DNA from: Porphyrobacter sp. CACIAM 03H1
GTDB lineage: Bacteria; Pseudomonadota; Alphaproteobacteria; Sphingomonadales; Sphingomonadaceae
Reading direction: 5' to 3'
NCBI RefSeq assembly: GCF_002215495.1
Contig: NZ_CP021378.1
Coordinates: 3,240,659-3,304,658 of the forward strand
DNA: 64,000 bases
Shown: positions 7,857 to 16,198 of the stretch, one piece after another
How positions within the stretch are numbered: the first letter of the stretch is position 1
How the letters are laid out: each line of letters starts with the position of its first letter
Made by a program: the position numbers and the translations under genes
The notes under the pieces: generated by a model
What the model saw: the letters and a program-made list of their open reading frames with translations, nothing else
Told to the model about the DNA's origin: nothing
Databases searched by the model: none

Positions 7857-8443
7857 TGGCCGCCCGACCCCGTCCGACCGCCGACGAGGCGCGCGAGGCG
7901 CTGCGCGATGCGATGGCGCGGCTCGCCGCCGGGGACCAGTCTGCGCTCGAGGAAATCTATCGCGCCACGCGGGTGAAGCTGTTCGGCATCACCCTGCGTA
8001 TCTTGGGCGACAAAAAGGAAGCCGAGGACGCCTTGCAGGACGTCTATGTCAATCTCTGGCAGCGGGCCGACCGCTACGACCCGACCCGCGCGAGCCCGAT
8101 CGCGTGGCTGGCGGCGTTCGCGCGCAACCGGGCGGTCGATCGGCTGCGCACCGGCAAGGTGCGCGCCGGCGCCGTCCCGGTCGAGGAGGCCGCGCCGCTT
8201 CCCGACGAGGCGCCGCTCGCCGATGCGCTGCTGGTCGATGCCGAGCAGGCTGCGCAGATCCACAAGTGCCTCGGCGCGCTGGATTCGAGGACGCAGGGCC
8301 ACATTCGCGCGGCCTTCTTCGAGGGCAAGACCTATGCCCAGCTGGCCGAGGCCGCCGACGTGCCGCTCGGCACGATGAAGAGCTGGATCCGCCGCGGGCT
8401 GCAACGACTGCGCGCCTGTCTCGAAGCGAGCGAAGCGGCATGA
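7856..8443 (+). CDS. ECF RNA polymerase sigma factor (SigK-like)
   Basis: Alternative sigma factor of the extracytoplasmic function type, 195 residues. Region 2 (EEIYRATRVKLFGITLRILGDKKEAEDALQDVYVNLW) and region 4 (LAEAADVPLGTMKSWIRRGLQRLR) are both clear. The ATG at 7856 overlaps the stop of the CDF gene, and the TGA stop overlaps the ATG of the anti-sigma gene (ATGA). The gene pair with an RskA-like anti-sigma factor and a fasciclin gene downstream recalls the mycobacterial SigK/RskA/MPT70-MPT83 arrangement. Confidence 0.93.
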   Translation: MAARPRPTADEAREALRDAMARLAAGDQSALEEIYRATRVKLFGITLRILGDKKEAEDALQDVYVNLWQRADRYDPTRASPIAWLAAFARNRAVDRLRTGKVRAGAVPVEEAAPLPDEAPLADALLVDAEQAAQIHKCLGALDSRTQGHIRAAFFEGKTYAQLAEAADVPLGTMKSWIRRGLQRLRACLEASEAA

Positions 8444-9216
8444 GCGGCGTGGAAGAAACCGGCCCCGAAGTGACCCGCGACGATCCGATGATCGCCGCCG
8501 AGTGGGCGCTCGGTCTGCTCGAGGGCGAGGAACTGCTCGCCGCGCGCGGGAAGTACGCGACCGACCCGCAATTCGCGTGGCGCAAGGAATGGTGGGACGG
8601 CTGGTTCGCGCCGCTGACCGACGCCATGCCGGGCGCCGAGCCGGGCGATCACGTGTGGGACGGCATCGCCGCGCGCGTGGCGGCGGCGCAGCAGGCGGCT
8701 TCGACCGCCTCCCCAGAGGCTGCCGGTGCCAACGTGATCGCGCTGGAAGCGAAGGTACGACGCTGGCAGTGGCTGGCGGGGCTTTCGAGCGCAGCGGCGG
8801 CCATCGCGCTGGCTTGGCTCGCCCTCGCCCCCGGCAGTCACCCCGTGCAGGCGCCCCCGGCACAGGTCGCCGCCGCCGCCCCGCTGGTCGCCACCGTGCC
8901 CATTGGCGAGACCGGTCTCCGGCTCGATGTCACCTACATTCCGGAAAGTGAGCGCATGGTCGTCGGCGCGGTCGGCCTCAAGCCCGATGGCGTCCACGAT
9001 CACGAGTTGTGGCTGGTGCCCACCGACGGCTCGGCGCCGCAGTCGCTGGGCGTGGTCGCACCCGGCAAGGTGCGCAGCATGGCCCTGCCCGCTGCCGTAA
9101 CCGCAAAGCTCGGCGAGGGGGCGGGACTTGCCCTCACGCGCGAGCCGATCGGCGGCAAGCCCGAGGGGCAGGACGCCGGGCCGGTGGTCGCCAAGGGCGC
9201 CTTTACCCGCGCCTGA
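8440..9216 (+). CDS. RskA-like transmembrane anti-sigma factor
   Basis: Membrane-bound inhibitor of the ECF sigma factor encoded just upstream. The 258-residue protein has an N-terminal cytoplasmic part (AAEWALGLLEGEE, HVWDGIAARVAAA) typical of anti-sigma-K factors. One membrane helix follows at about 108-128 (WLAGLSSAAAAIALAWLAL), and then a periplasmic RskA-type C-terminal domain (HELWLVPTDGSAPQSLGVV). The start is ATG 8440, overlapping the sigma stop by four bases. No catalytic cysteine or zinc (ZAS) motif was seen, unlike ChrR or RsrA types. Confidence 0.9.
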   Translation: MSGVEETGPEVTRDDPMIAAEWALGLLEGEELLAARGKYATDPQFAWRKEWWDGWFAPLTDAMPGAEPGDHVWDGIAARVAAAQQAASTASPEAAGANVIALEAKVRRWQWLAGLSSAAAAIALAWLALAPGSHPVQAPPAQVAAAAPLVATVPIGETGLRLDVTYIPESERMVVGAVGLKPDGVHDHELWLVPTDGSAPQSLGVVAPGKVRSMALPAAVTAKLGEGAGLALTREPIGGKPEGQDAGPVVAKGAFTRA

Positions 9217-9359
9217 GCGCCCTTCGCTTCGCCGCGCGTCAGCGGTGATTCATCCGCATTAGCAAATTCGGTGCATCTGCCGCACGGCGGCTTGCGTAGC
9301 TTTTCACGCAAGCGGGAGGGGCTTGCAGACGTGACCACCCCATTTGCGGAGATCCCGAA

Positions 9360-9914
9360 GTGACCCCCAAGACCACCCTCATCGCCGCCGTCGCGGCCGC
9401 GCTTGCTGCCACCACCACTCTCGTGACGCCCCCCGTCCTCGCCGACAACCACATGGCGAAGAAGGCGGAATCGAACATCGTCCAGACCGCCATGAGCACC
9501 GGCATGCACAATACGCTGGTCGCCGCGGTCAAGGCCGCCGGCCTCGTCGACACCCTCTCGAGCCCCGGCCCGTTCACGGTTTTCGCCCCGACCGACGCCG
9601 CCTTCGCCAAGCTGCCCGCCGGCACCGTCGAAACGCTGGTGAAGCCCGAGAACAAGGGCACGCTGACCACCATCCTCACCTACCATGCCGTTCCCGGCAA
9701 GGTGACCGCGGGCGACCTCGTCAAGCTGATCAACGCGAACGGTGGCAAGGCGACGATCACCACCGTTCAGGGCGGCACGCTGACCGCGATGCTCGAAGGC
9801 GGCAATGTCGTGATCACCGATGCCAAGGGCGGCAAGACCACCGTCGTGAAGGCCGACGTCATGACCTCGAACGGCGTCGTGCACGTGACCGACGGCGTGT
9901 TCCTGCCCGCGTGA
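9360..9914 (+). CDS. Secreted fasciclin (FAS1) domain protein
   Basis: Exported single-domain FAS1 protein of 184 residues, probably an adhesive surface or periplasmic protein. A signal peptide covers about residues 1-28 ([20 protein letters not shown]). The FAS1 core shows [36 protein letters not shown] and [14 protein letters not shown]. The start is GTG 9360 after GGAGATCCCGAA. It lies 143 bases after the anti-sigma gene and has its own terminator. The intergenic stretch GGTGATTCATCC...CAAATTCGGTGC could hold an ECF-type promoter, but no second copy is present to test that. Confidence 0.92.
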   Translation: MTPKTTLIAAVAAALAATTTLVTPPVLADNHMAKKAESNIVQTAMSTGMHNTLVAAVKAAGLVDTLSSPGPFTVFAPTDAAFAKLPAGTVETLVKPENKGTLTTILTYHAVPGKVTAGDLVKLINANGGKATITTVQGGTLTAMLEGGNVVITDAKGGKTTVVKADVMTSNGVVHVTDGVFLPA

Positions 9915-9983
9915 CCTAACAGACAAGCTGGCGCTGCCCTTCATTCCCCCAATCCCCTCCCGAGAGGGGCGGCGCTTTCTCCG

Positions 9984-10024
9984 ACCCCGTCCGGTCCACC
10001 TCCAGGGCCGGGCGGGGTTTCGCT
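9984..10024 (+). terminator. Terminator of the fasciclin gene
   Basis: An 11-base stem (ACCCCGTCCGG at 9984-9994 with CCGGGCGGGGT at 10008-10018, one G-U pair) is followed by TTTCGCTTTC on the plus strand. It lies 70 bases after the fasciclin stop codon. Confidence 0.75.
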
Positions 10025-10044
10025 TTCAGGGTGCCGGATGCACA

Positions 10045-10096
10045 GCGCCGCCGGAGCCCGGGAAGGCTCCGGCGGCGCGTCGTTTTCGCCTTGTTT
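10045..10096 (+). terminator. Second strong hairpin between fasciclin and clpX
   Basis: A perfect 14-base stem (GCGCCGCCGGAGCC at 10045-10058, GGCTCCGGCGGCGC at 10065-10078) with a 6-base loop is followed by GTCGTTTTCGCCTTGTTTTT. The T tract is on the plus-strand side, so it best stops rightward transcription before the convergent clpX. It may also help stop clpX transcripts. Confidence 0.72.
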
Positions 10097-10111
10097 TTCT
10101 GGGGCCGAGAC

Positions 10112-11377
10112 TTAGGCCGCCTCTTCCTTCTTCGCCTCGCCACCGTGAACGCGGATCGGTTCCTTCTTGCCCGCGACCACATCGGCGTCGATCACGATTT
10201 CGGTGACGCCTTCCATGTCGGGCAGGTCGAACATCGTGTCGAGCAGCAGGCCCTCGACGATCGAACGCAGGCCGCGCGCGCCGGTCTTGCGCTTGATCGC
10301 GCGCTCGGCGATCGCTTGGAGGGCGTCGTCGGTGAAAGTCAGCTCGACGTCCTCGAGCTCGAAGAGCTTGCGGTACTGCTTGACCAGCGCGTTCTTCGGC
10401 TCCTTGAGGATCGTCACCAGCGCCGGCACGTCGAGATCGTGCAGCGTGGCGATGACCGGCAGGCGCCCAACGAATTCGGGGATCAGGCCGAACTTGAGTA
10501 GATCCTCAGGCTCGGACTTCTCGAGCAGCTCGCCCACGCGTCGCTTGTCGGGATCGGCGACGTGTGCGCCGAAGCCGATCGAGCGCTTCTGCAACCGGTC
10601 GGCAATGATCTTATCGAGGCCCGCGAAGGCCCCGCCGCAGATGAACAGGATGTTGGTCGTGTCGACCTGCAGGAACTCCTGCTGCGGATGCTTGCGCCCG
10701 CCCTGCGGCGGAACGGAGGCGGTGGTGCCTTCCATCAGCTTCAGGAGCGCCTGCTGCACGCCCTCACCCGAAACATCGCGCGTGATCGAGGGGTTCTCGG
10801 CCTTGCGGGTGATCTTGTCGATCTCGTCGATGTAGACGATCCCGTGCTGGGCCTTCTCGACATTGTAGTCGGAGGCCTGGAGCAGCTTGAGAATGATGTT
10901 CTCGACGTCCTCGCCAACGTAACCGGCCTCGGTCAGCGTGGTCGCATCGGCCATGGTGAAGGGCACGTCGAACGTGCGCGCCAGGGTCTGGGCGAGCAGG
11001 GTCTTGCCCGAACCGGTCGGGCCGACGAGCAGGATGTTCGACTTCGCCAGCTCGACGTCGCCCGCCTTGCCGGAGTGCTTGAGGCGTTTGTAGTGGTTGT
11101 GCACCGCGACCGAGAGCACGCGCTTCGCCCGGTCCTGTCCGATCACGTAGTCGTTCAGGGTGGTGAAGATGTCCATTGGCGTGGGGATCTCGCCGTCCTT
11201 CTTGCCGGCGATCCCTGACTTGGTTTCCTCGCGGATGATGTCGTTGCACAGCTCGACGCATTCATCGCAGATGAACACCGTGGGGCCGGCGATAAGCTTG
11301 CGCACCTCGTGCTGCGACTTCCCGCAGAAGCTGCAGTAGAGGGTACTCTTGCTGTCGGATCCGCTCAATTTGGTCAT
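10112..11377 (-). CDS. clpX: ATP-dependent protease ATPase subunit ClpX
   Basis: AAA+ unfoldase that feeds substrates to ClpP and, in alphaproteobacteria, degrades CtrA with adaptors RcdA, CpdR and PopA. The 421-residue protein has the N-terminal zinc-binding domain ([26 protein letters not shown]), Walker A ([14 protein letters not shown]), Walker B ([11 protein letters not shown]), the pore loop GYVGEDVEN, and a C-terminal IGF loop region ([10 protein letters not shown]). Length is normal for the family. The gene lies 197 bases downstream of clpP on the same strand. Confidence 0.98.
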   Translation of the reverse strand: MTKLSGSDSKSTLYCSFCGKSQHEVRKLIAGPTVFICDECVELCNDIIREETKSGIAGKKDGEIPTPMDIFTTLNDYVIGQDRAKRVLSVAVHNHYKRLKHSGKAGDVELAKSNILLVGPTGSGKTLLAQTLARTFDVPFTMADATTLTEAGYVGEDVENIILKLLQASDYNVEKAQHGIVYIDEIDKITRKAENPSITRDVSGEGVQQALLKLMEGTTASVPPQGGRKHPQQEFLQVDTTNILFICGGAFAGLDKIIADRLQKRSIGFGAHVADPDKRRVGELLEKSEPEDLLKFGLIPEFVGRLPVIATLHDLDVPALVTILKEPKNALVKQYRKLFELEDVELTFTDDALQAIAERAIKRKTGARGLRSIVEGLLLDTMFDLPDMEGVTEIVIDADVVAGKKEPIRVHGGEAKKEEAA

Positions 11378-11574
11378 TCCTGTGTCCTCGAATCCGCTTG
11401 TGCAGGCGCCGGAACGTCGCGCACGGATTCGTCAAGTGTATCGCGTGGCCCCCATGAATCAACACATGGCGCGTGAATTCGTGGTGTTACCATGGCTGCC
11501 GCCCTCGACATGGCGTGGAAAAGCCACGTCTGGCGGCGCTCTGTCCCGCCGTGGTGCAGGTCGGGGCGGGAAGC

Positions 11575-12279
11575 TTATTCAGGTGCCCCGCCCGAACCGT
11601 CCTCGATGCCGGTTTCCTCGCTGTCGGGCCGGGTCTCGAACACCTTGTCGACCAGACCGAAGGCCTTGGCTTCCTCGGCCTCGAGGAAGGTGTCGCGGTC
11701 CATCGCCTTCTCGATTTCCTCGAGGCTGCGGCCGGTGAACCGAACATAGAGATCGTTCATGCGGCTGCGGATGCGCAGGATCTCGCGCGCCTGGATCTCG
11801 ATGTCCGACGCCATCCCGCGCGCCCCGCCCGAGGGCTGGTGGATCATGATCCGCGCGTTCGGGAGCGCGATGCGCATTCCCGGCTCGCCCGCGGCGAGAA
11901 GGAAGCTGCCCATCGAGGCGGCCTGCCCGATGCACACGGTCGACACGCGCGGCTTGATGTACTGCATGGTGTCGTAGATCGCGAGACCGGCGGTCACGAC
12001 GCCCCCGGGCGAGTTGATGTACATCGAGATCGGCTTCGAGGGGTTCTCGCTCTCGAGGAACAGCAGCTGGGCGACGATCAGCGAGGCCATGCCGTCTTCC
12101 ACCTGCCCGGTGACGAAGACGATGCGCTCGCGCAGCAGACGCGAGAAGATGTCGAAGCTGCGTTCGCCCCGGCTGGTCTGCTCGACCACGACGGGCACCA
12201 GCGCGCCGGTAACCGGATCGCGGGTGAACTGGCCCTGGGTTCCGTAAGCTTCGCCGGTATTGCCGAACAGATCGATCAT
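11575..12279 (-). CDS. clpP: ATP-dependent Clp protease proteolytic subunit ClpP
   Basis: Serine protease subunit that forms the ClpXP/ClpAP chamber, 234 residues. The catalytic triad is visible: Ser in [15 protein letters not shown], His in MIHQPSGG and Asp in MDRDTFL. The start was set at ATG 12279 (MIDLFGNT), which has AAGGGCCC upstream and matches related N-termini as I recall them; ATG 12297 is an alternative. A short Glu/Asp/Gly-rich tail ([13 protein letters not shown]) follows the core. A sigma-32-like promoter precedes the gene. Confidence 0.97.
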   Translation of the reverse strand: MIDLFGNTGEAYGTQGQFTRDPVTGALVPVVVEQTSRGERSFDIFSRLLRERIVFVTGQVEDGMASLIVAQLLFLESENPSKPISMYINSPGGVVTAGLAIYDTMQYIKPRVSTVCIGQAASMGSFLLAAGEPGMRIALPNARIMIHQPSGGARGMASDIEIQAREILRIRSRMNDLYVRFTGRSLEEIEKAMDRDTFLEAEEAKAFGLVDKVFETRPDSEETGIEDGSGGAPE

Positions 12280-12314
12280 TGAAGGGCCCTTGTCCATTTT
12301 GGGTTCCGGATGGC

Positions 12315-12343
12315 TATGTCGGCAGGCGGGGGGCAATTTCAAG
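12315..12343 (-). promoter_or_regulatory. Candidate sigma-32 (heat shock) promoter of clpP
   Basis: On the minus strand a perfect CTTGAAA (-35, positions 12343-12337) is followed after 14 bases by CCGACATA (12322-12315). The latter partly matches the CCCCATNT -10 consensus of sigma-32. The implied start of transcription near 12305 would leave a short leader before ATG 12279. The -10 match is imperfect. Confidence 0.5.
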
Positions 12344-12444
12344 GGCGTTTACCTTGTCCCTGTGAATTGACGGGGAGGCGGCAAGGCGCGCGCCCGGCGT
12401 TTTCCCTCTTGTCGCGGGGCGGATGCGTGGCAAACCCTGTCACG

Positions 12445-13980
12445 ATGACGACCACCGCCCTCGGCCGCCCGGCCCTCGCCCTGCTCCTCGCCACCACCGC
12501 CGTCCCGGCCTTCGCCCAGTCGGCGAGCCCGCCGGTCGCCACGGCATCCGATCGGGCGGCCGTGAACGAGCTGCTCGCGGTGGACGAATATATCCTGCGC
12601 ATCCAGGCGCTCGACGATGCGGGCCCGCGCATCAACGCGGTGATCGACTATGATCCCGCCGCTTCGGTCAAGGCGCGTCAGCAGTTCGCGACCGGGCCGC
12701 TCAAGGGCCGCACCGTGCTGGTGAAGGACAATGTCGAGATCGCCGAGTGGCCGACGACCGCGGGCAGCCTTGCGCTGAAAGACAATGCCACAGGCCGCGA
12801 TGCGCCGCTGATCGCGCTGCTGCGCAAGAACGGCGGCGTGGTGCTGGGCAAGACCAACCTCAGCGAATGGGCCAATATCCGGTCCGACAACTCCACCAGC
12901 GGGTGGAGCGCGGTCGGCGGGCTGACGCGCAACCCCCACGCCATCGACCGCAACACCTGCGGTTCCTCGAGCGGCAGCGGGGCGGCGATCGCGGCGGGCC
13001 TCGCATGGGGCGCGATCGGGACCGAGACCAACGGCTCGATCACCTGCCCGGCGAGCGTGGGCGGCATCGTCGGCTTCAAGCCCAGCGTCGGCATCGTCAG
13101 CCGCACCCATGTGGTGCCAATCTCGAGCACGCAGGACACCGCCGGGCCGATGACGAAGACGGTCTATGATGCCGCCCTGCTGCTGACCGCGATCGCCGGC
13201 GAGGACCGGTCCGATCCGGCGACGCTCGAGGCGAAGCGCGTGCCCGATTACACCGCCGGGCTCGACACCGCCTCGCTCGCGGGCGTGCGCATCGGCGTGC
13301 TGCGCAGCGCGGTCGGCAGCCGCGCGGACGTCAAGGCGCTGTTCGAGACCGCGCTCGCCGACCTGACGCGCGCGGGCGCTGTGCTGGTGGACATCGAGTT
13401 CACCCCCTCGGGCGAGCTGTGGGGCGCCTCGCTGCCGGTGCTGATGTACGAGCTCAGGGTCGAGATGGACAAGTATCTCGCCGCCCGTCCCGGCACCGGC
13501 GGACCGCGCAGCCTAGCCGATGTGGTCGCCTTCAACACCGCCAACGCCGCGGCCGAAATGCGCTGGTTCGGGCAGGACCTGTTCGAGCGGGCGCTCGAAA
13601 CCACCGACGCCGAGGCCTATGCGAAGAACCTCGCCACGCTCCGCCGCCTGACCCGCGCCGAGGGGATCGACAAGCTGCTCGCCGACAACCAGGTGCGCTT
13701 CCTCGTCGCGCCCACCACGGGGCCGGCGTGGAGCACCGATCTGGTCAACGGCGACAATTTCGGCGGGCGCATCGGCGCTGGCTATCTCGCCGCGATCGCG
13801 GGCTATCCGCACCTCACCGTGCCGATGGGCGCGGTCGAGGGCCTGCCGGTGGGCTTCAGCATCATGGGCGGCCAGTGGCAGGACCACGAGGTGCTGAAGG
13901 CGGGCGCAGTCTACGAAAAGGCGCGGACAGCCAGGCTGCCCGCGCCTTCGTTCCGGGTGTGGCGACCGGCGGGGGAGTAA
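12445..13980 (+). CDS. Secreted amidase (amidase signature family)
   Basis: Amide hydrolase of the GatA/amidase signature family. The 511-residue protein has a signal peptide (ALALLLATTAVPAFAQS), the catalytic Lys in TVLVKDNVEI, the Gly/Ser-rich signature CGSSSGSGAAIAAGLAWGAIGTE with the cis-Ser, and the nucleophile Ser in NGSITCPAS. Because it is exported it cannot be the cytoplasmic GatA; its substrate is unknown. ATG 12445 starts the signal peptide cleanly; GTG 12427 is in frame upstream. The gene is oriented against tig and clpP and separates them. Confidence 0.9.
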   Translation: MTTTALGRPALALLLATTAVPAFAQSASPPVATASDRAAVNELLAVDEYILRIQALDDAGPRINAVIDYDPAASVKARQQFATGPLKGRTVLVKDNVEIAEWPTTAGSLALKDNATGRDAPLIALLRKNGGVVLGKTNLSEWANIRSDNSTSGWSAVGGLTRNPHAIDRNTCGSSSGSGAAIAAGLAWGAIGTETNGSITCPASVGGIVGFKPSVGIVSRTHVVPISSTQDTAGPMTKTVYDAALLLTAIAGEDRSDPATLEAKRVPDYTAGLDTASLAGVRIGVLRSAVGSRADVKALFETALADLTRAGAVLVDIEFTPSGELWGASLPVLMYELRVEMDKYLAARPGTGGPRSLADVVAFNTANAAAEMRWFGQDLFERALETTDAEAYAKNLATLRRLTRAEGIDKLLADNQVRFLVAPTTGPAWSTDLVNGDNFGGRIGAGYLAAIAGYPHLTVPMGAVEGLPVGFSIMGGQWQDHEVLKAGAVYEKARTARLPAPSFRVWRPAGE

Positions 13981-14000
13981 GCGCCCCGCCGCTCACCTGA

Positions 14001-15554
14001 TCACTTCTTGGCCGCAGCCTTCTTGGCCGGGGCCTTCTTGGCAGGCTTGGCTTCGCCTTCCTCGGCCGGGGCAGCTTCCTTCTTGGGAGCGGCCTTCTTG
14101 GCCGGAGCCTTCTTCGCGGCCGGCTTTTCTTCGGCAGCAGGCGCTTCCTCGGCGGCGGCTTCCTTCTTGGCCGGGGCCTTCTTCTTGGCCGGAGCCTTCT
14201 TGGCAGCCGGCGCCGCTTCGGCGGTTTCTTCCGCCTCGATCGCGGCCTGAAGTTCCTCGACGGTCACTTCGCGTTCGGTAACTTCCGCCTTGTCGAACAG
14301 GAAGTCGACGACCTTGTCCTCATACAGCGGCGCGCGCAGCTGGGCGGCAACCATCGGCTCGGACTGGACGTACTGGACGAAGCGCTCGCGGTCCTCGGCG
14401 CGATACTGCATCGCGGCCTGCTGGATCAGCATCCCCATTTCCTGCTGGGTCACTTCCACGCCGTTGGCCTGGCCGATTTCCGAGAGCAGCAGGCCGAGAC
14501 GCACGCGGCGTTCGGCGATCGAGCGGTATTCGTCCTTCTCGTCCTCGATCTGCTTGAGTGCGGCGGCCGCATCTTCCTCGCGGGCGGCTTCCTGCTGGAG
14601 CTGGGCCCAGATCTGCTGGAACTCGGCCTCGACCATGGTGCCCGGCACCTCGAAGCTGTGGCCCGCAGCGAGCTGGTCGAGCAGCGCGCGCTTCATCTGG
14701 GTGCGGGTCAGACCGGCGGTCTGCTGTTCCAGCTGGCCCTTCATGATCTCGCGCAGCTTGTCGAGGCTGTCGAGCCCGAGGCTCTTGGCGAAGTCCTCGT
14801 CCACCGTGGTCTCGGTCTCGACCTTCACCGCCTTCACGGTGACGTCGAAGGTCGCTTCCTTGCCGGCGAGGTGTTCGGCCTGGTAGTTTTCGGGGAAGGT
14901 GACGGTGATCGTCTTTTCCTGACCGGTCTTCACGCCGACCAGCTGGTCCTCGAAGCCGGGGATGAAGGTGCCCGAACCGAGCACGAGCGCCGCGTCTTCA
15001 GCCTTGCCGCCCTCGAACTCGACGCCGTCGAGCTTGCCGACGAAGTCGATGATCAGCTGGTCGCCCTCGTCCGCCTTCTTGGTCTTGGCGGCGTCCTTGT
15101 AGCTCTTGTTCTGCGCGGCGATATTGCCGAGCGCCTCGTCGATCTGCGCGTCGGTCACGGGGACCACCAGCTTCTCGAGCTTCAGGCACTCGATGCTCGG
15201 CGCCTCGATCGTCGGCAGCACTTCGAGGCTGACGGTGACGGCGGCGTCCTTGCCTTCTTCATAGTCCTCGTTGAGGCCCACTTCCGGCTGCATAGCGGGG
15301 CGCAGCGCCTCGTCGCGGATCAGCTTGTCGACCGATTCGCGGATCGTGTCGTTGACGACCTGACCGTGCAGGGCCTCGCCGTGCATCTTCCTGACGAGGT
15401 TTGCGGGCACCTTGCCGGGGCGGAAGCCGGGCATCCGCACCTGCGGCGCGATCTTCTTGATCTCGGCATCGATCTTGGCGGCCAGTTCGGCCGCGGTGAT
15501 CGTGATCAGATAGGCGCGCTTGAGCCCTTCGTTGACAGTCTGCTTGGTCTGCAT
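14001..15554 (-). CDS. tig: Trigger factor with Lys/Ala-rich C-terminal tail
   Basis: Ribosome-associated chaperone and peptidyl-prolyl isomerase. The 517-residue protein has the ribosome-binding motif region (MPGFRPGKVPANLVRKMHG), an FKBP-like PPIase domain (DEGDQLIIDFVGKLDGVEFEGGKAEDAALVLGSG is its core, about residues 160-195) and a helical C-domain. Residues 450-517 form an extra tail of repeated AAKKAPAKK and EEAPA units. It looks like histone H1 and is absent from the usual 430-450-residue family members. ATG 15554 (MQTKQTVNEG) is the likely start. tRNA-Leu lies 63 bases upstream in the same direction. Confidence 0.97.
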   Translation of the reverse strand: MQTKQTVNEGLKRAYLITITAAELAAKIDAEIKKIAPQVRMPGFRPGKVPANLVRKMHGEALHGQVVNDTIRESVDKLIRDEALRPAMQPEVGLNEDYEEGKDAAVTVSLEVLPTIEAPSIECLKLEKLVVPVTDAQIDEALGNIAAQNKSYKDAAKTKKADEGDQLIIDFVGKLDGVEFEGGKAEDAALVLGSGTFIPGFEDQLVGVKTGQEKTITVTFPENYQAEHLAGKEATFDVTVKAVKVETETTVDEDFAKSLGLDSLDKLREIMKGQLEQQTAGLTRTQMKRALLDQLAAGHSFEVPGTMVEAEFQQIWAQLQQEAAREEDAAAALKQIEDEKDEYRSIAERRVRLGLLLSEIGQANGVEVTQQEMGMLIQQAAMQYRAEDRERFVQYVQSEPMVAAQLRAPLYEDKVVDFLFDKAEVTEREVTVEELQAAIEAEETAEAAPAAKKAPAKKKAPAKKEAAAEEAPAAEEKPAAKKAPAKKAAPKKEAAPAEEGEAKPAKKAPAKKAAAKK

Positions 15555-15617
15555 GGGAACTGGTCTGAAGCCTTCTTGACTAGAAATCCGTAAGGCCGGG
15601 CCGGTGAGGGGCGAACT

Positions 15618-15702
15618 TGGTGCGGGCGAAGGGACTCGAACCCCCACATCTTGCGATGCCAGAACCTAAATCTGGTGCGTCTACCAATTTCGCCACGCCC
15701 GC
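15618..15702 (-). tRNA. tRNA-Leu (anticodon UAG)
   Basis: Minus-strand class II tRNA of 85 bases including an encoded CCA. The acceptor stem GCGGGCG pairs with CGCCCGC, followed by discriminator A. The anticodon arm CCAGA-TTTAGGT-TCTGG gives anticodon TAG. A long variable arm (CATCGCAAGATG) and the T arm GGTTCGAGTCC support a leucine tRNA. It lies directly upstream of tig. Confidence 0.97.
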
Positions 15703-15835
15703 ATGCCCGAACGAAGCCGCGCGGGAAGCGTGTGGCTCCCCGCGCGTATCAGCGGGTGCCCTTATCCGCCTCGCGCCAAAAGGGCAAGCGCAACACGCTT
15801 GAAGCTGGCGCAAAGCCCCGATAAGGGCGCGGGCC

Positions 15836-16147
15836 ATGAGCGAAGACACCCCCGAAACCGCCCCCGCCGCCTCTGCCGGCGCGGATGTGCCGCCCGATCA
15901 CCTGTCGGTCAACCCGCGCAGCCCCTTCTTCGATGCGGAGAAGCTGCAGCGCGGAGTCGGCATCCGGTTCAAGGACCGGGTGCGCACCGATATCGAGGAA
16001 TACTCGATCTCAGAAGGCTGGGTGCGGGTGCAGGCGGGCAAGGCGGTCGACCGCAAGGGCCAGCCGCTGACGATCAAGCTCACCGGCCCGGTCGAGGCCT
16101 GGTACGAGGATCTGGGCGAGAACCCGCCGGTCGCCAAGAAGGGCTGA
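15836..16147 (+). CDS. DUF3297 family protein
   Basis: A 103-residue cytoplasmic protein matching the small DUF3297 family: DHLSVNPRSPFFDAE near residues 21-36, then EYSISEGWVRV and a GQPLTIKLTGPVEAWYED segment. Family members are often misnamed glutathione peroxidase; no catalytic motif supports that. The N-terminal 20 residues are Ala/Pro/Glu-rich and probably disordered. The function is not known. It lies 52 bases upstream of der on the same strand. Confidence 0.85.
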   Translation: MSEDTPETAPAASAGADVPPDHLSVNPRSPFFDAEKLQRGVGIRFKDRVRTDIEEYSISEGWVRVQAGKAVDRKGQPLTIKLTGPVEAWYEDLGENPPVAKKG

Positions 16148-16198
16148 CCCCAGCCAAACCTTGCCAAAAGCGGCATTTGCGCCCACTTGGCGCGGGTC

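Noticed and set aside
12445-13980. Amidase as GatA of the tRNA amidotransferase
   Set aside because: It has a secretory signal peptide and no gatB/gatC neighbours.
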